The position numbers were made by a program, and so were the translations under genes. A stretch of 64,000 nucleotides of DNA from Lutraria lutraria (lineage: Eukaryota > Mollusca > Bivalvia > Venerida > Mactridae): positions 35,913,501-35,977,500 of the forward strand of contig OZ026842.1 of the NCBI GenBank assembly GCA_964023205.1, in the 5' to 3' direction. Under the pieces are notes generated by a model. The model made no database searches and was not told where the DNA came from. It saw only the letters and a program-made list of their open reading frames with translations. Of the stretch, positions 36,601 to 48,559 are shown one piece after another; within the stretch, counting starts at the first letter, position 1; each line of letters begins with the position of its first letter.

Positions 36601-39600
36601 GTCCAACCTCCAGATACGAAAGAAAATGATTCACGAACCAACCATAATATTTTAAGCGATCGTAAAAATGATGATTTTTTCCAGCCTAATTAGACTTCTC
36701 TATTCTAACTCTCCCAAAATTTACGACTTAGACACTTACATTACGCTCGTATATTTTTGCGACCACAAACATACCAACCTTTGAATGCCCACGTGTAGAT
36801 AGAAAGCAGAATGCAATTTAAGATACAAAAAAAACCTGATTAACATAACACCATGATATACTTGTTATGATGTGGCGCGATGACAGCGAAGATAAACAAT
36901 TTATTCGTACTTTATGTAATCTAACACACTTAAAAATCAAAGTACTGTCGTTCCCTAGACAGCTCTGTTGAAAGCGTGGCGAGCACTCAGTGGCATTTCG
37001 TTAATGACACCCGTGTCTGGCCCCTACTTAGCGCTATGTATTACAAGTTCTTCTTTAATATCATATTCCCTTTCATTTCCGATTTTATCTCAAACTTTCA
37101 TACATTTTACGGAATGCCACGCTATATTAAATGATGATAATATCTGTCGTAATTTACGTCTCAAATAGATAACATATAATACAAAATGCAATCATTTTAA
37201 CCAATTTGTTTTGCTCGGATTCTGTTTTTATTATTGCGACATTTTTTAAAGCACGTTTCGCTGAAATTGTTTGTTATTCGGCTTTGTAAGGCTTTTTATA
37301 GTTCATAGGATGTAGAGCGGATTGAGAGTATCTGTTGGGATTTCATTAAAAATCTCCCTGTCAAGTTATTACAAATCCGATGTATATAATAAAGATTGCA
37401 GAAAACGCGTGTCTCATTTTTTTTGTCAAATCAAACACTGAATAATCGCAATTTTGTAGATATATCTGTCAATATACTTAGTAGCTCTTTCAAATAAACT
37501 CTACTTGGCAAAAAAATATATTCAGTATAAAACGTTGCCATTCATACCATGTAATGTTTAATATTTTTACAATCGGAATGACTCGGACGACTTAAATCTG
37601 AATCAAATCAGATACAGTCATGTCTATGAACAAAAGCCACCTTTGGGAAAGACATAGTTTGACCTTTATTGACAGGTGGCCTTATTCGGAGGTCATTTTG
37701 TTCTAAATAATCAATGACGGTATATAAAACAATGGCATTTATTCACAGATTGGCCTTTATTCGGAGAAGGCCGCTAACACATGTTTGACAGTATATATAT
37801 ATATGTGTATATTGTATCTGATTTTCTTATGTTTTTCAGACCCTGAGTGATCAAGAACTTCAGACACTGTATGGAACATATCAGACGGTGCAGGTAGGTA
37901 CTAAATAATGATACAATAATTTAATTCAAAATAATGATTACATTTATCCTACTTTAACGTGCAACATATCGACTGGTTCCCGTTGAATTGTGTGTACAAA
38001 GCCGATAACACTGCGACATCGAGCGGGAACCAGTTTACACAACACCCTGGTCATTTACTGCTGTGAGTTCGAATCCTACGCGGCATCTGATAATATACAC
38101 ATGGGAGGAGACTGTCTAGCTAGCTTATGGTAGGTCCGTGGTTCTACCCTGGCGAATACAAGGGGTCATCCTCCGTCGTTAAAGCTGAACAGTTTGTGAT
38201 AATATCATTAATGATCAGTCTGTGCACGTTTACATGACGGAGCCAGCGTTCTAATATATGCCTACATGTATTTTCACGTTTAAAACTGAATTATGATACA
38301 TTGCATTTATATCGCACGCCAGCCTGTCTACCATTGCATGTCTGTCACGTCAATTAAAGTCAATTCTTACTTCCTTCTCTTATTATTTTTACATTTAATT
38401 TCACACATAAACTTTCAGGCCATAATAAGTCATTAACTAAAATCAAGGTTTAAGATCCAATGTCACGTGTTTAATTTTGGCTCTTTTTGTTGTTTTTTAA
38501 TAGATTTGACATAATTAGCTTCAATTTTCTGTTCCCGCCGCCTTTTTAATATCGATATCAAAAGCAACTTTGTGATTACAGTAAAACCTCGATTTTGAGA
38601 CCACATTTTTACCTAACATTAGGTCGTAATATTCAGGTGGTTATTATAAAGACGAACTGTAGAGGAAATACTTAAAAATGGTTCGTAACATTGATACAGA
38701 GATGGACTCAAAATCGAATTGGTCGCCATGTGAAGTTTTTACTGTAATTGCAATTTAATTAATTAGATAGAGCTCGATAAAGGCATGGCTTTTATAATTT
38801 CATGATACCAAAGTGTGACACAAACAACTCATCACAGGTATATTCAACTTTGCTTTTAGAACTTTTGTGATTATTCTATTCTCTAACGCTTTCCATGGAT
38901 CTATCTGCGACACCATCTGGCACCAAGAAGATTAATTTGCCCAAGCTTTTCTGTGTGTCCCTCTTATATAAACAGCTATGATAGTCCTAAATGTATGTCG
39001 GATAAAAAATTAAAAATACCATCATGGTACAAAAAGTCTACAATGACTTGCATCAGAATTCTTAAACGGCGCTATATATTTTTGTCAGACTACCAAAGTG
39101 TGCTTTTCTCTCTCTTTTCTGTAAATAACTCACATAAAACATTCAGGTATAGATATAGTAAAATACATTCTGTTTTGTTAGAAATACTGGTTCCCCTTTT
39201 AACGATTACATAATAACATTTCAGTAATAGCTACCTCGTTTTGAGGACACTTCGATTAAGGGTGGTTACATGTTGAGATTGTATTGTACCGTGTAAAGTC
39301 AGAGGCAGCAATATAAAACCATATTCACTCCTTAGTAATGTTTAGTAACACTATTCATTATTGCACCTTTTTTTCTTTAAAATAAACATGTAAACATAAT
39401 AATATAATTGTTTTAGACGTCATAGTTTAGAAAGTTTGCACACACGCAAGTATGTAAATTATACTCATCACTCTTGACACAGAAAATAAAACGTTGAGTT
39501 ATCGAGTTATATATCAAATAAAAATACTATCTTTTATACAACATGATATGTTACAAAATGCTGACTTTGCTGAAAATCAAAAGCTATTCAAAGAAAGTAA

Positions 39601-42600
39601 TTTGAATTGGTTCGGTGAGTAGATTCATTGAAAACTATCATTATTTGTAGTATATATGAATTGCCACTGATCATTTAACGTATTTGAATGTAGTTTCTTT
39701 TGCATATATAGTACAGCCTCTCCAGAGCGGCACTCTCTAGAGGCACAACCTCTAAACAACAACATAATCTTGCTATTCCATTCCAAAAGGGCGTTGCTTT
39801 GGAGAGGTTGCACTGTACACTGCGATACTCAAGTCAAAGTGTATTTTACTCTATATTCTTCAGACTTTAGCAGAAAAGAAATCCGGATGCTTCGAAGTGA
39901 TGACAGGAATAGCAGCCCTTGAAGAACATATTCAGGTAGGCGAATACATGTACGAATTAGGATATTTCTAATGACAGAATAAGTAACACATAAAATTGAG
40001 CATTGTTTCTAACAATACTGGCATCTAATCTAGCTGAAATCTGTGAAGAAGTCCAGTCAAGCTTGGTCGAAAACAAATTCGAAAGAAAGAAATTTATGTC
40101 ATTGAAGATAATGTGCATTACCATAGTTAACGCTTTATAAGATAACGTTACACTTGCCTTGATCGACCAGTCAATTATCATGAGTTGATATTTCCTTAAT
40201 GCTTGTGATAGCAACCAATCAATAGTTAACATTTGTACAATCGGAACAAGTCGGACAATGTCACACCTTGGATAGTGTTACAAAATATGCATTTCCTCAC
40301 CATGTTTGGTTAAAGCAAGCGATGGACCTTTTGTAACATTTGTCGATGGCCTACAACGTGCGAGTTTTCCTTATGTCTAGCCGGATTCTCAAATCTTAAC
40401 TATTCTTAATCTTATTAAAAAAACGCATTCAACATATATTCTTCCCTTTCCGATTATATTATGGTGTTACGTACCACTACGCCGAGAAAGTGTTTGGTTA
40501 GTGGTTATGGGTGGTTTGGAGGAAGCTGTTATTTTGAGAAATGTGGTATTTTAAGCGTAGTCGATTCTGATATCCTTTTATTATATACTGTATCAGTAAA
40601 ACCCCTCAAAACAGGACTCCTTCCGGACAGGGCCAAACGTCCGGTTTTCTGAGAATTCCGGTTTTTACAGGGCGTGTGTTAAAAATCAGAAGAAATGGGA
40701 ATTGGGAAATTGTCCGATTTTTAGGGAATTCCGGTTCTTAGGAAGTCCGGTCATCAGAGGTTTTATTGTATATGTAATTGTCCTAATACAATGCGTAAGA
40801 ATAATAAAATGTACACTGTTTTATTATCCACAGAACTTGAGTACTGAATTTGACAACAAAGCGGTACAGCTCGTTGAAATGTCAATTAACAATAAATCTA
40901 ACAAACAACAAAATAGTCTTAACAACGAAAGCATGGCTAGAACAACACAGGTAATTATGTTCCTTTAAAACAAATTTATTCATTTATCTAATATTAATTC
41001 CTTAATTTTCTTGTTCTCATGAGCTCTGAACTGTCTCCCCCCTCCCTTTTCAAAATACTTCTATTGATTTTGACACTCTCCCTAATAAATGATATGCATA
41101 AACAATTTGATTAGATAAACATCATTTAACGTGATGACTGGATTGCCTCTGAGGTTTCCATGAGTAGCCACCTCTTCATCGATGCATTTCATTGAGGTAA
41201 CGTGTGACTATGTTCCAAAATTATCTATTAAGACCAACCGATTGTTTACCAGGAACAGTTGTGGTGACTATGTAATAATAGTACATGTATTGTCAATAAG
41301 TTGTTGTGATTGCTTTCCATAATTCATAGATACTCGAATTTTATATGAAGTAAAGAAACACTTTAACAATAACTACAATTGATGTTATCCCAAAATATCT
41401 TGTTCTATATCAGGTCCTTACAGATTCTTTTGGCATTCCTTTACGTAATTTGAATATTTTTTTTTTAATTTTCAGAATTGCATTTCTGGAGTGAGACAAT
41501 CCTGGAAGTGGGCTGATGAAGTCATGCAGTGTGCACATGTTCATCTCGCCAATGCTTCTGCTTACCATGAGGTCAGTGTGTACTTCATACTGATCTATTT
41601 GAAATTTTGTTCTCATGAATCGGTTATACCATTCTTTAAAAAACATTTAAACCAAACAAACCGTATTTCTTTTGGAGCAGGTTTTTCCATCGCGAACAAT
41701 TTAGACTTACCAATGTACTTGCTTATGTTATAGAATGGTCGTTATGTCTAACTAGAATTAGCACAAAGTATAATTAAAATAAGAAAACATTTGTGTCACT
41801 TTTTATAGTTTTTCCACGAAGTAGACGAGGTGGATTACTGGATGAATAGTATCATGTCTACCATGCATCGCACATTTTCGAGACAAGCACTGAACGGTGA
41901 CAGAGCCGATTTAACTGACATCAATGGTGAAATGAAGGTATGACGCGCTGTTAGCTAAGAGTTTTAGAATATATGACCTTGTAAATGTTGCTTCATAGAT
42001 CGTGTTTCAAATCATAACTTAATTACCTTATTGGCATTTATTGAATTACTTCTTTAAAAACATTTTAATGTTCAGTTCTGAATTCAAGATATGTCTTGAC
42101 TTTAATGTATTCTGACGATTCATGAGCATCCGTGTGATGCTGAACAGAATGACTACTTTATTTCGACAGGAAACATAATGCTGAACTGATTTTTGCAGGA
42201 TACACTTATGGCCTATCTAAGATGGCAGAGTAAAGTGGATAGTTTATTTACCCGGGCTCGAGACATTGTTCCAGTATATAAGAGAACAAACCCAATTAAA
42301 GATTCCTGTCCGGTTTTAGCTTTATCTTCATACAAAACAAATGAGGTAAGAGAGTTTAATTAGAAAAACACAACTTAAATTTGTAACAACTGTTTCTGAA
42401 TGGTTGATTTGAACACAGTAAAACAATTAGCCTAAGGAAGGCCGTACGAAATTATCTATATACTAGTATTCCTACAGTATCAAAATAATTCAATATTTCT
42501 CTCTACTAAACGTACTTAATAATTTTAATTCATCCACAGAGTTGGTGCTAATGGTATATTTAAATTGTTTTAAACATAATTTTAAGATTTTTTAAATTGC

Positions 42601-45600
42601 ATATCTTTAGCAATGTTTTATTTTAATGTTGTAGATTGAATTCTCAGAAGGTGATACATTGACATTGTTGAACAATTCAGACAAATCAAAATGGCAAGTA
42701 AAGAATTCTGCAGACCAAGTTGCCATGGTACCAGCCGTCATTTTATTGATAAATGGACCAACAGGGGAAGCAATTGACGCTGCAATTAGGTAACACGCCA
42801 TTCAGTCATTGTGTCTTACATTTCCCGTAAACTCAATGGTTTCCAAGATTTCCAGGAGGATCCACCAATGTTCTTTTTCAATAAATTGAACTTATGCAGA
42901 TTGTGTATACCAAGATAAATGTTCTTTTAGTTATTCTGACTGCAGAATTTAAGTTAATGTTTAATGTGTACCCAGACCTGCTAGTGTGAATCATGAATCC
43001 TATCTCTGTATGCATGCATGCATTACCTTCCATGTGAGTTCCTTTAATAGTTTCCAGGAGAACCAATTTGACAAGTAGTGCATTGTCCATTAAATAAGTT
43101 TTGTTAAGTGTTCCCGATTTGTCTCCATGTTATGGCGCCGTCAATCACATTTACCTCTAAAGTCTGAAACTTTGTATCGAGTAAATCCCTTTTTGGTAAA
43201 CAAGACCTTTATCTGATTTGATATTCATTTTACTCCATACTTATAGAAATGCTTGCATGTTTACATTTCAGGTTAAGGGTTCAGTTGCTTGGATTGTGGA
43301 CAACAAGCGTGAAGCGTTTAGGGTATCAAATGATTGCATTCATGCAACTTGTATTCAGGGATTGGAATAAAGAAGAGGTAAGGGTAACAGATGTGAACTT
43401 TGTTTCAAAATGAGAAATCTGATTAGTTGTAATTGAAATGATATCGAAATTTGACAAGCATTGTATTCATGATTCTGAAGAAGAAGGTCTTCCTACTCAG
43501 TTTTAAAAATACTATCTTTTCTTTTGAAAAAGGCCTGAATTTCATCTCTTACATCGTTAAATCCTTCTTCATGACGTCACAAAGAAGTTTTGTATGTGTT
43601 CCTTTTGTATTACATGTATAAGAGTTTTAATTGAAGATGAAATTAACTGAAATTTATTTTTACCTACTTGCATTCATAGGATATGGTCATGGTAAGGTAT
43701 AGTTTTAATTGGTTTGACATTTAAAAGAGAATTTGGCTGACTCCTTTTAATACACTACTAGTTATCCCAGACATATTAGATTAGAGGTCGTGTTCCATTG
43801 CTCTATATTGTACCGAACAAATTGTCTTGGGTGATTTAACGAACTTGTGCGACCTCAACCTTTATTTCTTCTCTTGTATTAGTACTGTTCTCGTAGATCT
43901 ATTCAGTCTATTCAGCATGTTACTCGCATTTTCAAAGTCGAATAGATCGGTATTAGTTCATTGTTTAAGAACATGTTAACTCACTCGACAAATTATTCAC
44001 GTAATATCAAAAGCAAACAGATTGCTCACCTCTTCTTCTCTCGTGTGCCTTAACAGTAATATGTTCTATTGTATTTGTCTACTTGGTACTGATTTCTGCT
44101 AACAAAATATTTTGCATGTATTCCGTTAAAACACTAATTATCTGATCCATTGAAAGCATTCACATCTTCACCACCTTTCCCGATATCCTTTTCTGTATAA
44201 TCACACAAATATTTCTTCACCTGTTTCTCGATTTACAAAACATTTTAATCAAGAGTACTTGGTCTCACTTCGTTAATCTGACAAGGTTTCTTTATGACAC
44301 AATATTCTTTTACAATACTTACCAGTACGACAACTGAGTTTATTTTTAAAAAAATGATAACTGCATTTTCGTTATCATTGCTAGTTTAAGGTAAAACAAA
44401 ACGCTGGCACATTTTAAAATGAATTTATACAATGGTTGGTAATTGTTTGAAATTTTAACATTGTTATTTTAACAAATATATGCAATGAAACGGACCTTGA
44501 CTGTGCTTCTCATTTTGAATAAGCATCGTCCTCTGTGTAATATGTCTTGGCTTGAATACTTGAGTACATATCATTCTTGTTATTACCAATGTATTTTCTG
44601 TGTTGTTCTTAGATCAAAGCTATACAAAGCATGCCGAAAGCAAATAGACAAGAACTTATTAGAATTCTTGAAACAACAGAAAACACTTTGAAAAAGAACT
44701 GGGATGGGTATGAAGGATTTGAGGAACTCCAAGAGAGAATCTCCAGACTACACACAATTTTAGATGAAGCTGGTGACAACGGATCCAATGGTATGTATAA
44801 AGCAATTTCAAATAATCTTTTGGTCATCGTAGGTTACTATTGCCGAGGAACAAAACTAATTGGACCAGTGGCTTCTTGTGCTATCGTTTCTCGGCGTGCA
44901 GGCTCCAGCAAATTTATTTACTAAATCAAGTTGAATTAATTACATGTATTTTTGTTCATAGTACTTCGGGTTATGAGAGGGTTTGGGCTGATTAATTCTG
45001 TTCTCAATGGAATGAAAACCGTGCAACGGCTTCAATGATTCAAATAGACTTAGATGATTTAAGAAGTCTGAAAGTAGACCTGTTGGGAGATAACTTTCAA
45101 GAAGCTCTTACGAGATGCTCAAAATAGATTGTTTAACATTGATGTCTTTCAGTTGGTGGGACTCCAGGAGAGGTTGTGGTCCAAGTTAAGATGATTGAAG
45201 ACCTACTGAACAGATATCAAGTAAGGATCCGATGTTCGGATGTATACGTATCATGCTCGGGCTGATTTTGGTTATTGTCTATGTTGTCTGTTCAACACTA
45301 TTAAAGCGTGTGCATTCTTATCCAAGTCACTAAAACTGGCCCTGGTCAAGTAGCATTTACAAATGTAAAACGGGCAATATCTAATTACATGTACATGTAT
45401 ATTACAAATGTATATAATTTTACAATTTCGGATATACCCTGAGTTACCCTGTCTGGACGTTATGCTCCGCAAACAAATCAAGAACAGTATTTTAGCATGA
45501 TTATTTGATGGTGAAGGAACTGTTTATCTGCATTTGTAAATTCGACAGTATTGTGCAGAACAGCTGTTTGCCTACTTTTCGGATTCATTGGTTTTCAGAC

Positions 45601-48543
45601 CAGTCTTAAATTTTAAATTATAAATACCGATCAGTATCTGAGTTTTTTTTACCAGATTGATCATCATTCATATTAACTTTGAGTAAGACAATGCATGTAT
45701 GATCTGTATATCATTTGTGTTCGGTTGGCTTGGAATTGGGTAGCATTTTGGTGAAGGTAAACTGCTTTGTATGTGTGTTTTCTCTCTATGTATATATATA
45801 TGAATCATTTTTTATCTTATCTGTAGGAATTTTGGACATACTGGGAGAATTACAAAGTTGTTGTTGAAGTTCTTCGACAGCCCAAATATTTGCTTGTATG
45901 TGATAAATGGGATCAGCTGCATTACAAAACAACAGCACATTTCGTTAGGTATGACTATAATAAATCTATCTACTTGTAATAGAATGTTTTCTTTATTTCG
46001 TTGTATTCTCGTATTGTACCATTGTATAATAATCTTATAATGTTATATATAATCATAAATGCCCATGTCCAAATATTGTTGTTTATTGATTCAATGCAGA
46101 CAATATCATAGAATACAAACTTGCTTTTGTCTTTTGTCAACAGTAAAAAAATATATTTCAGATTCTGGGACACAAATTTACAATTGCCAAACCAAGATGG
46201 CAAGACTTACAAAGCCGAGGCAGCATTGACTTTACACGAGACGCCAAAATCAAAACTAGTTGATGAAACTGTTCAAAGCGAGGCTGTGGAAGAAACTATG
46301 TCTGCACAGTCTGCGGAAAGAACTGACAGTACCATGGATGCTGCGCTAGCTACAATGCAAGGAAATGAGGTAATTCAAGACACGTGCTCGGTAATTTAAA
46401 TCAACTTTGGAAAATTGACGCAACCTCGTTCCTTAACTATGATTTCCAAATAACAATAAAATTATGTACAGAATAGGATAAAAATTAATGGTAAAAAGTG
46501 GATTAAGAAACAGGTACAATAAACATATATGACTGTATTGTTTCAGAACGCATCAAATTGTACGACATGAATAACTATGCCAAATCTTAATAATACTTGT
46601 TAACAATAGTTTGACTCGCTTCTGTATAAATGCAAACTCGTGGGAAATATGCAACGGGCCATTTTTTCTTAATCAGTCTCCTTTCCTTATATGGTTTAGA
46701 AGATCTTTATTTAAAATGATTATTTTCCATACAAGCATTTTAATTCATAAATAGTAGATAGCTTCTAACACATTAATGTTATCATATGAAAACAGTTTGA
46801 CTGCATGTGTGGAATTTCTAGATGAAAACGTGTCTTACTTGTTGCAGGATGACGACGAAACGTCTTCAACAGACATCACAGAGATTCGCAGACGACAGGA
46901 ATTAACAACAGACGAAGTAACGCGTTCTACAGAAGAAGTGCGTCACACATTTGTTATACGTAATGTTATTGACCCAAGAACAAACGAAATGATGACGCTA
47001 ACCGAAGCAGTTTTGGCGGGAATTATCGATCAAGCAGCAAGTACGTCCTTTCGCGTTTTTTTGTTGTTGTTCTCATAGTCGCATTACATAAACTACGTTA
47101 TAAATAGCAATGTAATATCACTTTAAAATTTGTGCGAAGCGGTTGAACAGTTTTGACATTTACTAGACATGATGTTGAAACGGTATCTCAGGAATCAGCC
47201 ATAGAAATCTACTACCTTACTTGACCAGACATCATAGCTACATTTGAAACAATCACGGCAATTACCATCACTCACAGCTATGCATAAGAAACATTTAATT
47301 TAAATCAAGTACATTGAGTCTTGTAAACAAAAGTCATCTGAGTGGAAGACAAGACATTACATACTGACACATTATTCGATGGTGTCCCTTAGCTATGGAT
47401 TGGCCGCTGTTTACAGTGACCATTATTCCAACGTGGTCATACTTTTGTTTCGATATCTTACTTATGACCATGTGATAAAACTTTTATTTTGTGTATTTCG
47501 CAGGCCAATACGTCAATATCGTCACAGGAGAGACAATGTCTTTCAGTGAAGCAATGGGTGCAGGCGACATAATTGTAGAATTCAAATCACAGCAGAAAAT
47601 TAAAGAAGAAAAATCATCATACGGAATAATTACTATTAAAACTGCAGTGGAAACCCGTCCTTATACTATACTAAGCGTCATCAACCCGTCTGATGACAAG
47701 GATATCACCACAGAGGAAGCATACCAGAAAGGTAATAATGCAATGTTTTATTGTCATACTAAGAAAGTGAGAAAATGATCGTAAAGCACAGCTTGCCTTG
47801 ATTCTGAGGAGGTAAATTAGGTCAGTCAAATAAAACAATGTGTTCTCAAAGGGGCCTTAACAAAAATGGCTATTATTTTGTGGATTGGCTTAGTAAATAT
47901 TATACTAAACTCTAGTGTCTTGTACATGACATAACCAATCGTTTATTAAGATTATTTTACTCTTGTCTACGTTTTTCGTTGTCAAGCTGAAACGCTTGAG
48001 AAAATGTCAGTATCTTCATGGTCTATTCAGCGTGTTTGCGCTTTCGATGAAAATGTTGCTAAATATAATACTTATGTATTTGTAGGAATTTTAAACCGTA
48101 AGGAGCCCACTTTTAAAACAAAGGATGGCGATCTTATTCCAATAATGGATGCGATAAACAGTGGAATGGTTAAAGTTGAGTTTCACGGTGACGCAAAGGA
48201 CTCCAATGAAGAAACTAAAACCTACGCAGTAAATGCCGTAGTAGATCAGAAACTGAAAAAGAAGGTATCATTCCATGATGCTTTACAGAATGGTCTTCTA
48301 GATGGCAACGAGGGAGTTTATATTCATAACGTCAGTGGAGAGAAAGTTCCCATTACTGAAGCAATCATGAGAGGCTTTATAAAGGCTAAGATCATAACAG
48401 AAGGTTCTTCTATAGACATAGACCCAACGAATAAAATTGTTGTTAGAAAATTGTCTATTGCTAGAGAGAAAATTATGGGTGCCGTAAAAGTAGCTAGAGC
48501 TTTCAAATCAAGCAGTGCCTCATCTACCGTCAATGGAAAATGA
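33626..48543 (+). CDS. Short plakin-family protein (plakin domain plus plectin repeats)
   Basis: Plakins link intermediate filaments, microtubules or actin to junctions inside the cell. Exons by phase-consistent GT..AG joins: 33626-33676, 35065-35193, 37840-37893, 39864-39935, 40834-40950, 41476-41571, 41809-41937, 42199-42345, 42635-42789, 43272-43377, microexon 43680-43691, 44613-44790, 45153-45220, 45827-45948, 46162-46369, 46848-47040, 47504-47731, 48086-48543. The product is about 840 residues (836 without the microexon). Spectrin-like helices fill about 1-250 (SWKWADEVMQC near 150 is the plakin SR4 signature). An atypical SH3 lies at about 252-306 (LALSSYK, EGDTLTLL, KWQVK, AMVPAV). More spectrin helices fill about 318-478, then an acidic Ser/Thr-rich linker to about 580. 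Plectin-type repeats run from about 581 to 800 (NVIDPRTNEMMTLTEAVLAG; TGETMSFSEAMGAG; SGEKVPITEAIMRG). The start ATG has A at -3 and G at +4. There is no CH actin-binding domain, long coiled coil or GAS2 domain, so it is far shorter than periplakin, desmoplakin or plectin. Sure of family; role inferred. Confidence 0.9.
35555..35630 (+). mobile_element. Degenerate tRNA-like SINE head in plakin intron 2
   Basis: CGTGGTCCATGTGCTGGACT then TTGTAACCCGGCGGTC and GGATTTGAATCCATG match the head of the SINE at 8321-8394 with losses in box A. The body is not recognisable. Lies in the intron after the second coding exon. Confidence 0.6.
35892..35963. mobile_element. Short AACTGGTTCCCG-type element in plakin intron 2
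   Basis: Left end AGACTGGCTCTCGTCCCATG, right end ATGGGAACCAGTTTA. The middle TCTATGTACAGACAGA is shared with the partial copy at 13895-13915. The adjoining frame starting at 35949 is not supported as a gene. Confidence 0.7.
36270..36430. mobile_element. Probable MITE fragment in plakin intron 2
   Basis: ATACCTCACTTAGCGATCCC followed by three ATAACGACC/TTAACGACC words recalls the interior of pogo-like MITEs. One end is missing, so the call is tentative. Confidence 0.35.
37615..37791. mobile_element. MITE in plakin intron 2, CAGTCAAAC family
   Basis: Read from its right end it gives TGTCAAACATGTGTTAGCGG and then CCGAATAAAGGCC, matching the element at 23997-24145 in the opposite orientation. 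AGGTGGCCTTATTCGGAGGT and GGCCTTTATTCGGAGAAGGC are internal repeats of each other. It ends about 50 bases before coding exon 3, just upstream of the splice acceptor. Confidence 0.65.
37970..38037. mobile_element. Short AACTGGTTCCCG-type element in plakin intron 3
   Basis: Ends GACTGGTTCCCGTTG and GAGCGGGAACCAGTTT are near-complementary. The body has GTGTACAAAGCCGATAACAC. A SINE follows directly. Confidence 0.75.
38042..38205 (+). mobile_element. SINE of the third group in plakin intron 3
   Basis: GGTCATTTACTGCTGTGAGT is followed by box B (GAGTTCGAATCCTACG). The body has GGGAGGAGACTGTCTAGCTA, TCCGTGGTTCTACCCTGGCG and CATCCTCCGTCGTTAAAGCT. Same word order as 18470-18665 and 56965-57085. Confidence 0.72.
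38577..38746. mobile_element. MITE with CAGTAAAACCTCG ends in plakin intron 3
   Basis: Body 38579-38744 begins CAGTAAAACCTCGATTTTGA and ends GAAGTTTTTACTG, with TA directly outside both ends. Same end family as 18689-18871. Confidence 0.8.
39712..39817. mobile_element. MITE with CAACCTCTCCAAAGC ends in plakin intron 3
   Basis: Body 39714-39815 (102 bp). The right end, read backwards, is CAGTGCAACCTCTCCAAAGC; the left end CAGCCTCTCCAGAGCGGC has lost a few bases. TA flanks both sides. It lies about 45 bases upstream of coding exon 4. Confidence 0.8.
40592..40770. mobile_element. MITE with CAGTAAAACCCCTC ends in plakin intron 4
   Basis: Left CAGTAAAACCCCTCAAAACA and right ATCAGAGGTTTTATTGTA pair as inverted ends. 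The interior has repeated GTCCGGTTTTCTGAGAATTC and GAATTCCGGTTTTT blocks. It ends about 60 bases before coding exon 5. Confidence 0.75.
43680..43691 (+). CDS. Probable 12-nt microexon of the plakin gene
   Basis: GATATGGTCATG sits between a good acceptor (TACTTGCATTCATAG) and a good donor (GTAAGGT). Both flanking exons are phase 0, so it would add Asp-Met-Val-Met without shifting the frame. In other plakins, as I recall them, the helix segment here is longer than the skipped form and about equal to the included form. Constitutive or alternative inclusion cannot be told from DNA. Confidence 0.65.
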
Positions 48544-48553
48544 AACTCATTGA

Positions 48554-48559
48554 AATAAA
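48554..48559 (+). terminator. Possible poly(A) signal of the plakin gene
   Basis: An AATAAA starts 11 bases after the TGA stop. That would give a very short 3' UTR, so the AATAAATAAAA cluster at 49405-49414 is an alternative signal. The sequence alone does not decide. Confidence 0.4.

Noticed and set aside
44485..44924. Separate small genes on either strand around 44.5-44.9 kb
   Set aside because: The real coding part is plakin exon 44613-44790. The longer frames run through its splice sites into introns or lie on the opposite strand.
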